Of a DNA stretch of 64,000 nt, positions 1-9,357 are shown in pieces (within the stretch, counting starts at the first letter, position 1; every line of letters starts with the position of its first letter). Source of the stretch: Eremomyces bilateralis CBS 781.70 (Eukaryota > Ascomycota > Dothideomycetes > Eremomycetales > Eremomycetaceae). The position numbers and the translations under genes were made by a program. The DNA is taken from positions 1,172,923-1,236,922 of the forward strand of contig NW_022985073.1 in NCBI RefSeq assembly GCF_010015585.1. Direction: 5' to 3'. The notes under the pieces are model-generated. The model was not told the origin of the DNA and did no database searches. It saw nothing but the letters and a program-made list of their open reading frames with translations.

Positions 1-537
1 CAGTTGGTCGACGTCAAGTTCATCTACATGGACCTCAAAAAGCGGCACCAGGCTAATGTCCCCATGAACCCCGAAGCGGCCAGCATGATGAGCCGACTGA
101 ACGGCAAAGGTACCCTCCAAGACCTCGCCGACGAGCTCGGCTGCCAACGCTTCGGCTCGCCCCAAACCTGCGGGACGAACGCCTGGATGACCGGCAACAT
201 CTACTTCGCGCTGCGTAGCAAGATCTACGAAGGGCAGATCCCCGAGGAGTTTTACGGCCAGATGTGGGGCATTACCAGCGTGGGGAACCCGGCGTCTGCG
301 ACGATGCAGCAGGCCATCCTGGCGCTCCAGAGCGGGGGGGGGATGAACGGCACCAACGTCGGCGGCATGAACTTCCACTCCGGCACGCCGTCGCGCGACG
401 GGGCGCCGAGTACGCCAACAACGAATCCGGCGGGGTTGGCGACGTCGACGCCCGGGCCGCAGGGCAGCCATCCGGGGATGGGGACGTTCACACCGGGAGC
501 CGGAGGGATATTTGGGAACTTCCAGTACGGGAAGTAA
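1..537 (+). CDS. CAF1/Pop2-family CCR4-NOT subunit, 3' part only
   Basis: The window opens inside this reading frame, so the N-terminal part is missing. The visible residues show the end of the CAF1 ribonuclease fold: a 'VDVKFIYMDLKK' strand/helix, 'LQDLADELG', then 'MTGNIYFALRSKIYEGQIPE' and 'YGQMWG'. CAF1 proteins are DEDD-type deadenylases of the CCR4-NOT complex and shorten mRNA poly(A) tails. In active family members the last motif reads HQAGSDSLLTG; here the aligned stretch is 'PQTCGTNAWMTG', so the usual His and final Asp appear to be Gln and Asn. That suggests a weak or inactive enzyme or a scaffold paralogue (inference). A Gly/Thr/Pro-rich tail of about 70 residues follows the fold. 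The TAA stop is at 535-537. Family assignment is fairly secure; activity is not. Confidence 0.8.
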   Translation, partial: QLVDVKFIYMDLKKRHQANVPMNPEAASMMSRLNGKGTLQDLADELGCQRFGSPQTCGTNAWMTGNIYFALRSKIYEGQIPEEFYGQMWGITSVGNPASATMQQAILALQSGGGMNGTNVGGMNFHSGTPSRDGAPSTPTTNPAGLATSTPGPQGSHPGMGTFTPGAGGIFGNFQYGK

Positions 538-1512
538 ATGGGCATGGACGGATCGGGAGCAAAGCCGGGTCATAGATCTTTCGTTTACGGTCGGGATGGA
601 TATGCTGGTTTCTTGATACCTTATTTGCGGCAGCTTGAGACGGTCTTCAAATGGGTCTTGGAAGCATGTCTCTCGGGATCTTGCTGAGGCGTTTGCTTTG
701 AACTGCACCTGTAAGATATCATCATGCACTGGCGACCTGGTGGTACTCACGGCGTCTTACGGGACAGGACGTTTTCAATTTGATTGACCCTTCCATCTTC
801 AAATGATACCCTAAGCGTTCGTTCCGTGTCTGATATACCCCAAAAAAGGGCCGATATTCCCTATTCCAGACAGTATAATATCAGATTTCTGAGGTAAGTA
901 CACTATATGTGTGCTCTATGGACTGCATCCCGAAAGTCCGAAACACTTGCAAGCCCCACAGCCCAAACCCCTGTCCATTCCGACGCTCCACCCAGCGAAC
1001 TCGCACGACAACACCACCACAAGCTCCCTGATAACACACTCTCCCCTTACCCTTATCGGGACAAAATCTCCCCTTATCAACGCCAATGATGATCAATTGC
1101 ATCGCGTGGAGGCGCCATTTGTCGAGCTTTCCTCGTGTTTTACTTAATCTCACGTTTCTCAACCCCCTCCATTTGGGTCCATGTGGAGGTCTAGCTCGAT
1201 TTAGGTAGGTTGAGCCGGAGAGATGCGATCTGGCGAGGGTAAAATATGGCCATGGACCTCCGTCGCCGATCTGGATGCGTTGGAGTGAGCTTTATATCGG
1301 TCGAGAGTCGAGACCGCTTGGTATTGTGTCCGAGTATCGTGCGAGCGTTGTCGGCTCTCAGCATTCAGATCCGGAACTAGGTAAGGTTGTTGCCCTGGAG
1401 GATCTCAATATCCATATATACGTGTTGTCCCGTGTCTGTTTGGGTTCTTCAATTGTTCTTCTCGCTTTTCCACTTCATAGTCAATCCGTACATAGCCGCT
1501 TTGCACTCCATC
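538..1512. other. Intergenic: CAF1 3' UTR and amine oxidase promoter
   Basis: About 975 bases without a supported gene. The left part is the 3' flank of the CAF1-like gene. The right part is the promoter and leader of the copper amine oxidase. Short open frames here have no recognisable domains. The only feature I support is a cluster of GATA-type sites, listed separately. Confidence 0.6.
1029..1078. promoter_or_regulatory. Cluster of three HGATAR (AreA/NIT2-type) sites
   Basis: Three matches to the fungal GATA-factor core HGATAR lie within 50 bases: TGATAA at 1029-1034 and CTTATC (reverse of GATAAG) at 1052-1057 and 1073-1078. They sit about 435-485 bp upstream of the amine oxidase start. 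In filamentous ascomycetes AreA-type factors bind such clustered sites to induce genes for secondary nitrogen sources, and amines are such a source. The sites are visible; their use is inference. Confidence 0.45.
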
Positions 1513-3718
1513 ATGGTTGTCGACCGCCTCAAGCAGGTGGCTTCCCACGTGTCGGGCCAGACCGGCCCTCCCCACCCTCTGGACCCGCTCTCCGAAGCGG
1601 AAATTGCCCAAGCCGTCGCGATCGTGAGAAAGGAACATTCGGGGCTCTTCTTCAATGCCGTCACATTGTGGGAGCCCCGGAAGGCCCAGATGTTGGCATG
1701 GTTGGCGGATCCGAAAACGGCACCACGGCCGGTTCGCACGGCGGATATCGTGGCCCTGGGGCTGGGAAGTAAGGTGTACGATGGGACTGTGGACTTGGAG
1801 GCGGAGAAGATTGTGAGCTGGAAGTTGACGGAGAATGTTCAGCCGTTGGTAAGTGGGCTCGTCTGGTTGAATCGGATTTGGCTCATGGATGATAGATTAC
1901 GATGGAAGACCTCCAGGTGGTGGAAGCAATCGTGAGGAAAGACCCTCGAGTGATCGAACAATGCGGCATCATCGGTATTCCACCGGAGGATATGCATAAG
2001 GTCTACTGCGATCGTAAGTCTCCCAGGGAGTACGGATAGACATTGTACTAAAACGGCCCTAGCATGGACGATCGGCTACGATGAGCGATTCGGGAACAAA
2101 ATCCGGTTGCAGCAAGCCTTCGTTTACTATCGACCAAATCCAGATGACTGCCAGTATACATATCCGCTGGATTTCCTTCCCATCTTCAATACCGAGACAC
2201 ATGAGATCATTCACATCGACATTCCTCCGGTCAGAAGACCACTGAATAAAGCCCCTCCGATCAACTACCACGCCGAAGCCATTGAAAAGGAGGGCGGTTT
2301 CCGCGACGACCTGAAACCGATCAACATTACCCAGCCGGAAGGTGTCTCCTTCAAGGTGGACGGCCGAATCATTGACTGGCAGAAGTGGAAGGTTCACATC
2401 GGGTTCAACTATCGTGAGGGTCTCGTGCTGAGCAACATCACATTCAACGACAAGGGCACGGAAAGACCAGTATTCTGGAGATTGTCGTTGGCGGAGATGG
2501 TCGTTCCGTACGGTAACCCCGAGCATCCGCATCCCCGAAAGCACGCTTTCGATCTCGGAGAGTACGGTGCTGGATACATGACGAATAGCTTGACACTCGG
2601 ATGTGACTGCAAAGGGGCAATCCATTACATGGATGCTGCCTTCGTGAACCGAGCCGGCGAGGCGACCTCCATCAAGAATGCCATCTGCATACACGAAGAG
2701 GATGCCGGGATTCTGTTCAAGCACACTGATTTCCGCGACGAATCCTGCACGGTGACCCGTGCCCGCAAGCTCGTCATCTCCCAGATTTTCACCGCCGCCA
2801 ACTACGAGTACTGCGTCTACTGGATCTTCCACCAAGACGGCACCATCCAGCTGGAGGTTAAACTCACCGGCATCCTCAACACCTACCCTATGAACCCGGG
2901 CGAGGACCTGCATGGCTGGGGCACCGAGGTCTACCCCGGCGTCAACGCTCACAACCACCAGCATCTCTTCTGCATGCGCGTCGACCCCAACGTCGATGGG
3001 CCGAACAACACCGTATTCGAGGTCGACGCAACCCGTGGGCCCGGCGAAGTCGGCAGCCAGGAGAACTATCACGGCAATGCGTTCTACGCGAAGAAGACGA
3101 AGCTCGCAACGGCCGGCGAATCGAAGCGCGAGTACGACGGGTCAACCAGCCGGACCTGGGAAATGGTCAACCCCAACAAGATCAACCCCTACAGTCACAA
3201 GCCTGTGAGCTACAAGCTCGTCAGTCGTGAAGTACCCGGTCTCCTACCGAAAGAAGGCGGCCTCGTCTGGCGACGCGCCGGTTTCGCCCGCCACGCCATC
3301 CACGTCACCAAATGTAAGATTCCAGCCCGTATCCCCAATCCTCCAACTAAACCCCCCAGACTCCGACGACCAAATCCACCCCGCCGGCCGCCACGTCCCC
3401 CAAACCTCCGGCACCCCCAGCCACGGCCTTCCCGCCTGGATCGCCGCCAACCCCGCCGAGAACATCGACAACACTGACATCGTGCTGTGGCACACGTTCG
3501 GGCTGACGCACTTCCCCGCGCCCGAGGACTTCCCCATCATGCCCGCCGAGCCGATGACGCTGCTGCTGCGCCCGCGGAACTTCTTCACGAGCAACCCATG
3601 CATGGATATCCGGCCGAGCCATTCGAGCACGCCGACAGCGGTGGCGAAGGGGCAGGCGGTAGCGGTGGGGGATCCGGCGAGTCGGTTGGTGGGGGGTGGG
3701 GAGTGCTGTGCAAAGTGA
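1513..3718 (+). CDS. Copper amine oxidase
   Basis: Oxidises primary amines to aldehyde, ammonia and hydrogen peroxide. Four exons (1513-1848, 1896-2013, 2063-3313, 3360-3718) join in phase to 687 aa, the usual size of fungal copper amine oxidases. The topaquinone-forming Tyr lies in 'TAANYEYCVYW' near residue 399. The likely catalytic base is the Asp of 'HAFDLGEYG' near 315. Two copper His are in 'HNHQHLF' near 450 and 452. The third copper His is in 'FGLTHFPAPEDFPIMP' of the last exon. The spacing matches characterised yeast enzymes. The start at 1513 is chosen because it opens directly into the N-terminal domain ('LDPLSEAEIAQAV'); an upstream in-frame extension lacks homology-like sequence. 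The C-terminus CCAK is not a classical peroxisomal signal. GATA sites upstream fit a nitrogen-scavenging role. Confidence 0.93.
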
Positions 3719-4121
3719 GGATGGGGGTCGTAGGATATCTGACTGCAGGCCTTTTCTAATCGACGGCCATTGTTCTGGCGTTGGTGAAAATCTACTTGCA
3801 GAACTTTTGGATATACGGATGATGATGACTATTAGTATGAAACGAATGGAATTTCTACGCTCTTGATGCGAAATGCAAACGAATACCGTACAGGGGTTGT
3901 GAGTTGTAACTTTTGGCCATCGGAACTTCACTGAATACGTACCGCCCCTGTGGGGTAGTGATATGTCGAGCTCCATTCCAGAAAAGGAAATGTACCCGCC
4001 AAATATCATCATCATATCAACAGAAACCCCAACAAGAATTCGATGATCCCTGCATTTGACAATTCTACAGATCCAGACTCGGCTTTCTTAACACAAATCT
4101 AAAAGTCTCATTTTCGCAAGG
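3719..4121. other. Intergenic: amine oxidase 3' flank and ARMT1 promoter
   Basis: About 400 bases between two co-directional genes. I see no coding signal, RNA gene or repeat. Confidence 0.55.
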
Positions 4122-5828
4122 ATGCAACACGATCCACAGATCCGTACGTGTTTTCGCTGGTAGTCGGACCCGATCGTGCTAATCCAGCCTCACAGCGCCG
4201 TACACCACGGCCGATAAGACGTCGTTCGCACACACATCTGCCGAAGCCCGGTGGCCTGTGATTCTGGTACTACTTCCTAATTTTTAAGTAATACCATAAT
4301 CTAACTTGATGGCAGACGGGAGCCATCGACGACGTTCACCGTGCAACATGGAAGACTGACGATGACGAGAAGCTAAAAGAAGGGAAGAAGATCATCGAGG
4401 AGCTGGCGAAGCTGAAATATGAGCTGCAGCATAACCGGCAACTGACGTGAGGGATCTTCGATTTACTGTTGTTTGAAGTGTGAGGCTGATGTTCGTAGGC
4501 CGGTTCCGGACGATGGGGAAGGGGATGTCAAGTCCTATAACGTCGAGCTCGAGAAACGAGGTTCGCCAACGTGGTTCGACGTCTCTTGGTTGTATTCGGA
4601 ATGCTATCTCTACAGGTAACGCAGCCCAGACCACCACAAGAGGCACCGGAAATACTTACGATGGCAGGCGAGTCAACACATTGTTCTCAATGTCCAAGCA
4701 CTGGAAGAGCTACGATATTTTCGAAAACCAGAAGATGTCTACCTTTAAATCATCGCGTCCGGCTGTACTGGAGCTGGCATCTCGATACAAGGATCTGATC
4801 CATGAGATCAAAACCGCTAATGATCACGAGTCGACAAAGTCCCCCCAGGAAATCGAAGCTGCGGAGGAGATCCTCTTCATGGAGATGTGTGAGATATGCC
4901 TATGGGGCAACGCAACCGACTTGTCCCTCCTCACCACCCTATCGTACGAGGACATCCAGAAACTCCAAGGCTCCTCAGCGCGCAAAGCCGCCGAGAAAAA
5001 CATCATCGCGAACGACCTACCCGCCGCCTTCGCGGCGCTGAAAGCCGTGCAGAAGAACGGCCACCCGCACCGCCGCGTCGACATCATCCTCGACAACGCC
5101 GGCTTCGAGCTCTTCGTCGACCTCTTCCTCGCCGGCTACCTCCTCGCCTCCGGGTTGGCCACCACCGTCGTCCTTCACCCCAAGTCGATCCCCTGGTTCG
5201 TCTCTGACGTGGTCCCGAAGGACTTCGGCGACCTGCTCGGCTTCCTCGCGGATCCGAGGGCGTTCTACGAGACGTTGTCGGAGGACGAGAAGCATGCGGG
5301 GAAGACGCCGGAGCCGTTGTCCGATGGGGATGCGGAGAACCTGGCGTTCTTATTTGAGAGTTGGAGGGGCTTTCATGCGGAGGGGCAGTTGGTGATTCGG
5401 CCGAATCGGTTCTGGACGATGGCGGGGAGCTTCTGGCGGATGCCGGGGACTGCGTCTGAGCTATTTGAGGATCTGCAGGAGAGCGAGTTGGTGGTGTACA
5501 AGGGCGATCTCAACTACCGGAAGTTGACCGGCGATGTAAGATCAAAACCTATGTGTTGATTCTATTGACTGACAATGTCTTGCAGGTGATGTGGGATCCG
5601 ACGACACCGTTCGTCGAGGCCGTCGGACCGCTGGGAAAAGGCTCAGGCATGAGGACCCTGGCGTTGCGAACGTGCAAGGCGGATGTGGTGGTGGGGTTGA
5701 AGAAGGGAGAAGATGAGCGGCTTCGGGCTACGGAGGGTGGAGGGGGAGACTCAGGTGCGCGGAAGTGGGCGTGGAGTGGAAAGTGGGCGGTGGTTCAGTT
5801 CTGCGATGGCAAGCAGAAAGCCGCATAA
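4122..5828 (+). CDS. ARMT1/DUF89 damage-control phosphatase
   Basis: Metal-dependent phosphatase of the DUF89 family (yeast YMR027W/Hrt2, human ARMT1), thought to clear damaged or stray sugar phosphates such as fructose-1-phosphate. Six exons (4122-4143, 4196-4266, 4316-4446, 4499-4615, 4668-5535, 5586-5828) join in phase to 483 aa, normal for the eukaryotic subfamily. Key signals are 'DIILDNAGFELFVDLFLAGYL' near residue 255, carrying the Asp/Asn metal-site motif; 'VSDVVPKDFGDLL'; and the C-terminal 'YKGDLNYRKLTGD' motif that spans the last intron. The N-terminal exons encode the helical cap with 'RWPVIL' and 'WFDVSWLYSECY'. The first exon is only 22 nt, so an automated model might miss the start. 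The final 40 residues are Gly/Trp-rich and continue the alpha/beta domain. Confidence 0.92.
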
Positions 5829-6011
5829 GTAGGAGTATTGCCTGTGGGAACGAATAGAATTGACTATGGATAGAGGGATGTTTCCATACCGATAAGTAAA
5901 TATTCGAAGCGACTCACCACTGGATTGATGGCTGATCTGCACTGTGATATCGCTTAGAACAAGTAAATTTCTTAAGGCAGGTATTCTTGGCTCACGACGC
6001 CCACTTCGTCA

Positions 6012-6600
6012 TTGGATATGCTCAGTCCCGTCCTCAAGTTACCAATAACGATAGAGCCAGATCCTATACTTTCACGGGGTGTGTGCTTTACGTCTCCAGG
6101 ATCTGCGTTGGCTAATGATGCCTCTTCCCAGTCGCTTTCGACCCCGACATTGTCACCACGCAAGGCCGCCATCTTCTCCCCCACCCCAATACCCTAACCC
6201 ATCTACTTCCCGCGACGGGATTACCACTCACGCTGGAGGAAGTGTTGCAACTTGCGGTGTTTCAGCATGCGGCTTGAGTTTAAAGTACGGTGAAGAGGAT
6301 GCTAGGGAATGGCTGCACCGTTATACTTCCCCCCATATTCGACAGAAATGGATCGACAAACACAACACAGCTGTAGCTGCGTTGGACTATTCGTCTGTAT
6401 CATCGGGCTATTCACCGACACGCAGTCTGGAGCCCACGCGGCGTGGCCATCGCAACCATATTTCGCCCTCAACTCTAGGCGGTGACATTACGGATTCCAG
6501 CAATAAGTCCAAGTCGGAATTCACAAGACAACGGCCAGAGGAGGATCTTCTCCCAGCGCCGGGGCTGAGAGACGCCTTAACGACCTTGCGGGGGGTATAA
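6012..6600 (+). CDS. Possible hypothetical or relic gene (weak)
   Basis: Two neighbouring open frames on the + strand have protein-like composition. The first (from about 6012) is Ser/Pro-rich and ends near 6197. The second, in another frame, runs to the TAA at 6598-6600 and contains 'YGEEDAREWLHRYTSPHI' followed by a Ser/Arg-rich stretch. They could be two exons of a small gene, or a decayed one. I see no secure splice pair, no ATG in good context and no known domain. Treat it as an open question rather than a gene call. Confidence 0.2.
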
Positions 6601-7048
6601 ACCGCAAGGTGTCTATCAATAAGGCGCGGCACAACTCACAAGGCACCAGGCTGATCGGAGGAAAATGTCAACGGCACCAATGGGCATATGAGGGAACCCG
6701 CGTCATAATAGAAGAGACGGCGCAGAGACCCAAACAAGGACCGCGATTGCCGACCAGCAAGTAAGCGGGAGCATGGTTGGAGTACGGCATTTGGCTCGCT
6801 TCAAGAAGCTGATGGTTGGTTCTGAAACTACTGATAGTAAATGCGGGGTTCCCCCGTCTCGTATGGGAGGGAAAGTAAAAGGCGATAAGACTCACAAGAG
6901 ACCGTCGAGCATCGACTTTAATTTCTATAGTTGCGCGTTGTTAAGGATAAAGATAAAGTGCTTACCATTTTGTAGTTATTTATTATGGAGTTATCTGGAT
7001 ATCAGTTCCAATTCAAGCCTTATAGCCTGAGGCATCAAATCCAAAATC

Positions 7049-7066
7049 GAAAGGTCCAGAAGGTTC
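7049..7066. promoter_or_regulatory. Heat-shock element upstream of DnaJ gene
   Basis: Four consecutive 5-bp units read GAAAG-GTCCA-GAAGG-TTC. Three match the alternating GAA/TTC heat-shock element exactly and one (GTC for TTC) has a single mismatch. It lies about 390 bp upstream of the DnaJ start. Sis1-type DnaJ genes are known Hsf1 targets in yeasts, so binding by the heat-shock factor is a reasonable inference. Confidence 0.55.
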
Positions 7067-7456
7067 GATGATCTCAACAGCTGATTGGGCGGAAGGTGTC
7101 TGACGTAACCGAACAATACGCTTCCGGTTGTGTCGCTCATTGTGGGAGAAGCTGTTCTATCACCAGTTCACCACATTAATGCCATATTCCTGTCGGTAAT
7201 AAAGAACAATCAATCCTATCTCATCAGGCTTGTTTACTCCTCTCTTCCATTTCCCTCCATTCTTTCTAGGAGCTTCCAAATCTGCCTCCCCCGCGGGACT
7301 CCATCTCGCGCTATCACCACCACCCCACCATCACAAACTTGCACCGTCTGCCATTGCCACGCCATATATCTTTCCCTCTCGCCTTTCCTTAACTTGGCTA
7401 CCACTCTTGAACCACTCCAGATTCTCGGACCATTGGGTCCATTTCATTAATTCACC

Positions 7457-8209
7457 ATGGTTGCCGAAACAAAACTATACGATCATTTGAGTATGCCCCC
7501 CGCTTTTCATATATGGCCTGGTCACTCGTCTGATCAATGGAGCGTGGCTGCTGTCTCACTTTTCAGAAGAGCTACTTGTCAAAGACCAAGCTGACCAGTT
7601 CGTTTGCAGGTATCAAACCCGACGCCTCTCAAGATGACATCAAGAAAGCCTACCGAAAGGCCGCCCTGAAATACCATCCCGATAAGAACAAAGACAACCC
7701 CAGCGCCGGCGAGAAGTTCAAAGGTCCGTCCTCTCTCTCATCTCACGCCTCCTCATTGCAATTGCTAACCCTGTGAACCGCAGAGGTCTCCCAAGCCTAC
7801 GAAATCCTCTCCGACCCCGAAAAGCGCAAAACCTACGACCAATACGGCCTTGAATTCATCCTTCGCGGCGGCGTCCCACCCCCCGAAGGCGCCGAGGCAG
7901 GAGGCATGCCCTTCGAAGGCGGCGCCGGCGGTTTCCCAGGCGGTTTCGGCGGGGGCGGGATGCCCGGCGGGGCGCGCACCTTCCACTTCAACACGGGCGG
8001 CGGCGCCGGGGCTGGGGCGGGCGGGTTCAACTTCTCGAACCCGGAGAACATCTTTGCGGAATTTGTGCGGGGCGGAGCGGGAACGCGGGGGGGAATGGGG
8101 GACGAGGATGATTTCTTCCAGGCGTTCATGGCGGGGGCGGGGGGGAAGCCGGGGCGCGGAGGGCAACGGGGGGCGAGTCGGTTCGGGGGGGTGGGGGGCG
8201 GGGGGGCCG

Positions 8210-8260
<51 letters not shown>

Positions 8261-8870
8261 ACGAAGGCGCCGGCGCCGGAGGTGACGGTGTTGGAGAAGC
8301 CGTTGCCGGTGACGTTGGAGGAGATCTTCGGGGGGACGACGAAGAAGATGAAGATTAAGCGGAAGACGTACGATCAGGTGACGGGAAAGCAGAGCATTGA
8401 GGATCGGATCTTGGAGGTACCGATCAAACGGGGGTTGAAGCCCGGGAGCAAGATCAAGTTCTCGAACGTGGGCGATCAGACGGAGGGAGGGACGCAGGAT
8501 CTGCATTTCATCGTGAAAGAGGTACGTTTCCCCCGCACATCCCCATTCCGCGCACTCCACTAACCCTCCCCCCCAGAAAGACCACATGCTCTTCAAGCGC
8601 GACGGCGACGACGTCCGCACCACCATCGACCTCGACCTCAAAGAATCCCTCCTCGGCTGGCGCCGCACCGTGTCCACTATCGACGGCAAGCAGGTGATTG
8701 TGCAGCACGGCGGGCCCACCCCGCCCACTTGGGAGACGCGGTATCCGGAGCTCGGCATGCCCAAGAGCAAGAAACCCACCGAGCGCGGCGACTTTGTGGT
8801 GGGCGTACGGATTAAGTTCCCGGCGAGTTTGACGGAGCAGCAGAAGGAGATTCTGCGGGATGTGCTGTAG
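7457..8870 (+). CDS. Class II DnaJ (Hsp40) co-chaperone, Sis1/Psi1 type; frame broken at a G run
   Basis: Stimulates Hsp70 ATPase and passes it clients. Exons are 7457-7490, 7610-7723, 7784-8521 and 8577-8870. The J domain begins at residue 1 (start '[11 protein letters not shown]') and carries the HPD tripeptide in '[10 protein letters not shown]'. A Gly/Phe-rich region follows ('[11 protein letters not shown]'). There is no zinc-finger domain. The C-terminal substrate domains begin at '[19 protein letters not shown]' and continue through '[11 protein letters not shown]' to '[12 protein letters not shown]'. This order marks class II (Sis1) rather than class I (Ydj1). A run of 42 G at 8214-8255 lies between the G/F region and the C-terminal domain, and the frames on either side differ by one base. 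Exon 3 is one nucleotide too long (or two too short) for its phases. All else is intact, so the run length is probably wrong in the assembly. Confidence 0.93.
8214..8255 (+). repeat. 42-nt homopolymeric G run inside DnaJ coding sequence
   Basis: Forty-two consecutive G, preceded by further G-rich sequence from about 8160. It would encode a polyglycine linker. Runs this long are rarely assembled with the right length, and the reading frame changes across it. Confidence 0.97.
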
Positions 8871-9357
8871 ATGGGTGGGGATTGGCTGAAACAGTTAAGC
8901 ACGATCACGTCTGGTGGCGGATGTGCGGCGGCGGACTCCTTTCGCATTCCTGTGTTTCCGAGGTGGTTTTAATCGTTGCATCTGATGTGTATGGGTATAC
9001 AAAGGCATATCGGTTGGTCAAGGCGGTCGAGCATTCTCACCGTTACAGAGGCGACTGAGGAATTGGGGATCAGCATAGGGGCGATGTGGCGAGGGCCAAC
9101 GACATTAGATGATTTCATGGCAGCGATGGATTCTCCTTATCTATTCTACCACATACATCAGCAGGCGCATTTGGAACAGCACGAACGGAGCCCCAAAAAA
9201 GGGGACCTCGTTTCCGAGAGAACGGCGTTCGGGGAGGTGGTTTTTGAAGGCACCCTGGAAGGAAGATGCCACAGATGGCTTGGTATTATTTGGATTACTT
9301 TACTTTCTCTTCCTGTATCGTAGCTTGCTTTGTTTTGTGCAATGGCGGGCGGGACGT
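8871..9357. other. Intergenic between convergent genes
   Basis: About 490 bases holding the 3' flanks of the DnaJ gene (+) and Sac3 (-). No coding or structural signal seen. Confidence 0.55.

Larger units (their letters stand above)
5829..7456. other. Intergenic: ARMT1 3' flank to DnaJ promoter
   Basis: About 1.6 kb with no secure gene. It contains a weak candidate hypothetical gene around 6012-6600 and a heat-shock element at 7049-7066 (both listed). From about 7210 to 7456 the + strand is strongly pyrimidine-rich, as in many highly expressed fungal promoters and leaders. Confidence 0.5.

Noticed and set aside
264-575. Open frames overlapping the CAF1 end in other frames and on the other strand
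   Set aside because: Shadows of the GC-rich Gly/Thr/Pro tail; no domain content.
2059-3072. Long antisense open frame (337 codons) opposite the copper amine oxidase
   Set aside because: It mirrors conserved coding sequence with strong codon bias and has no recognisable domain.
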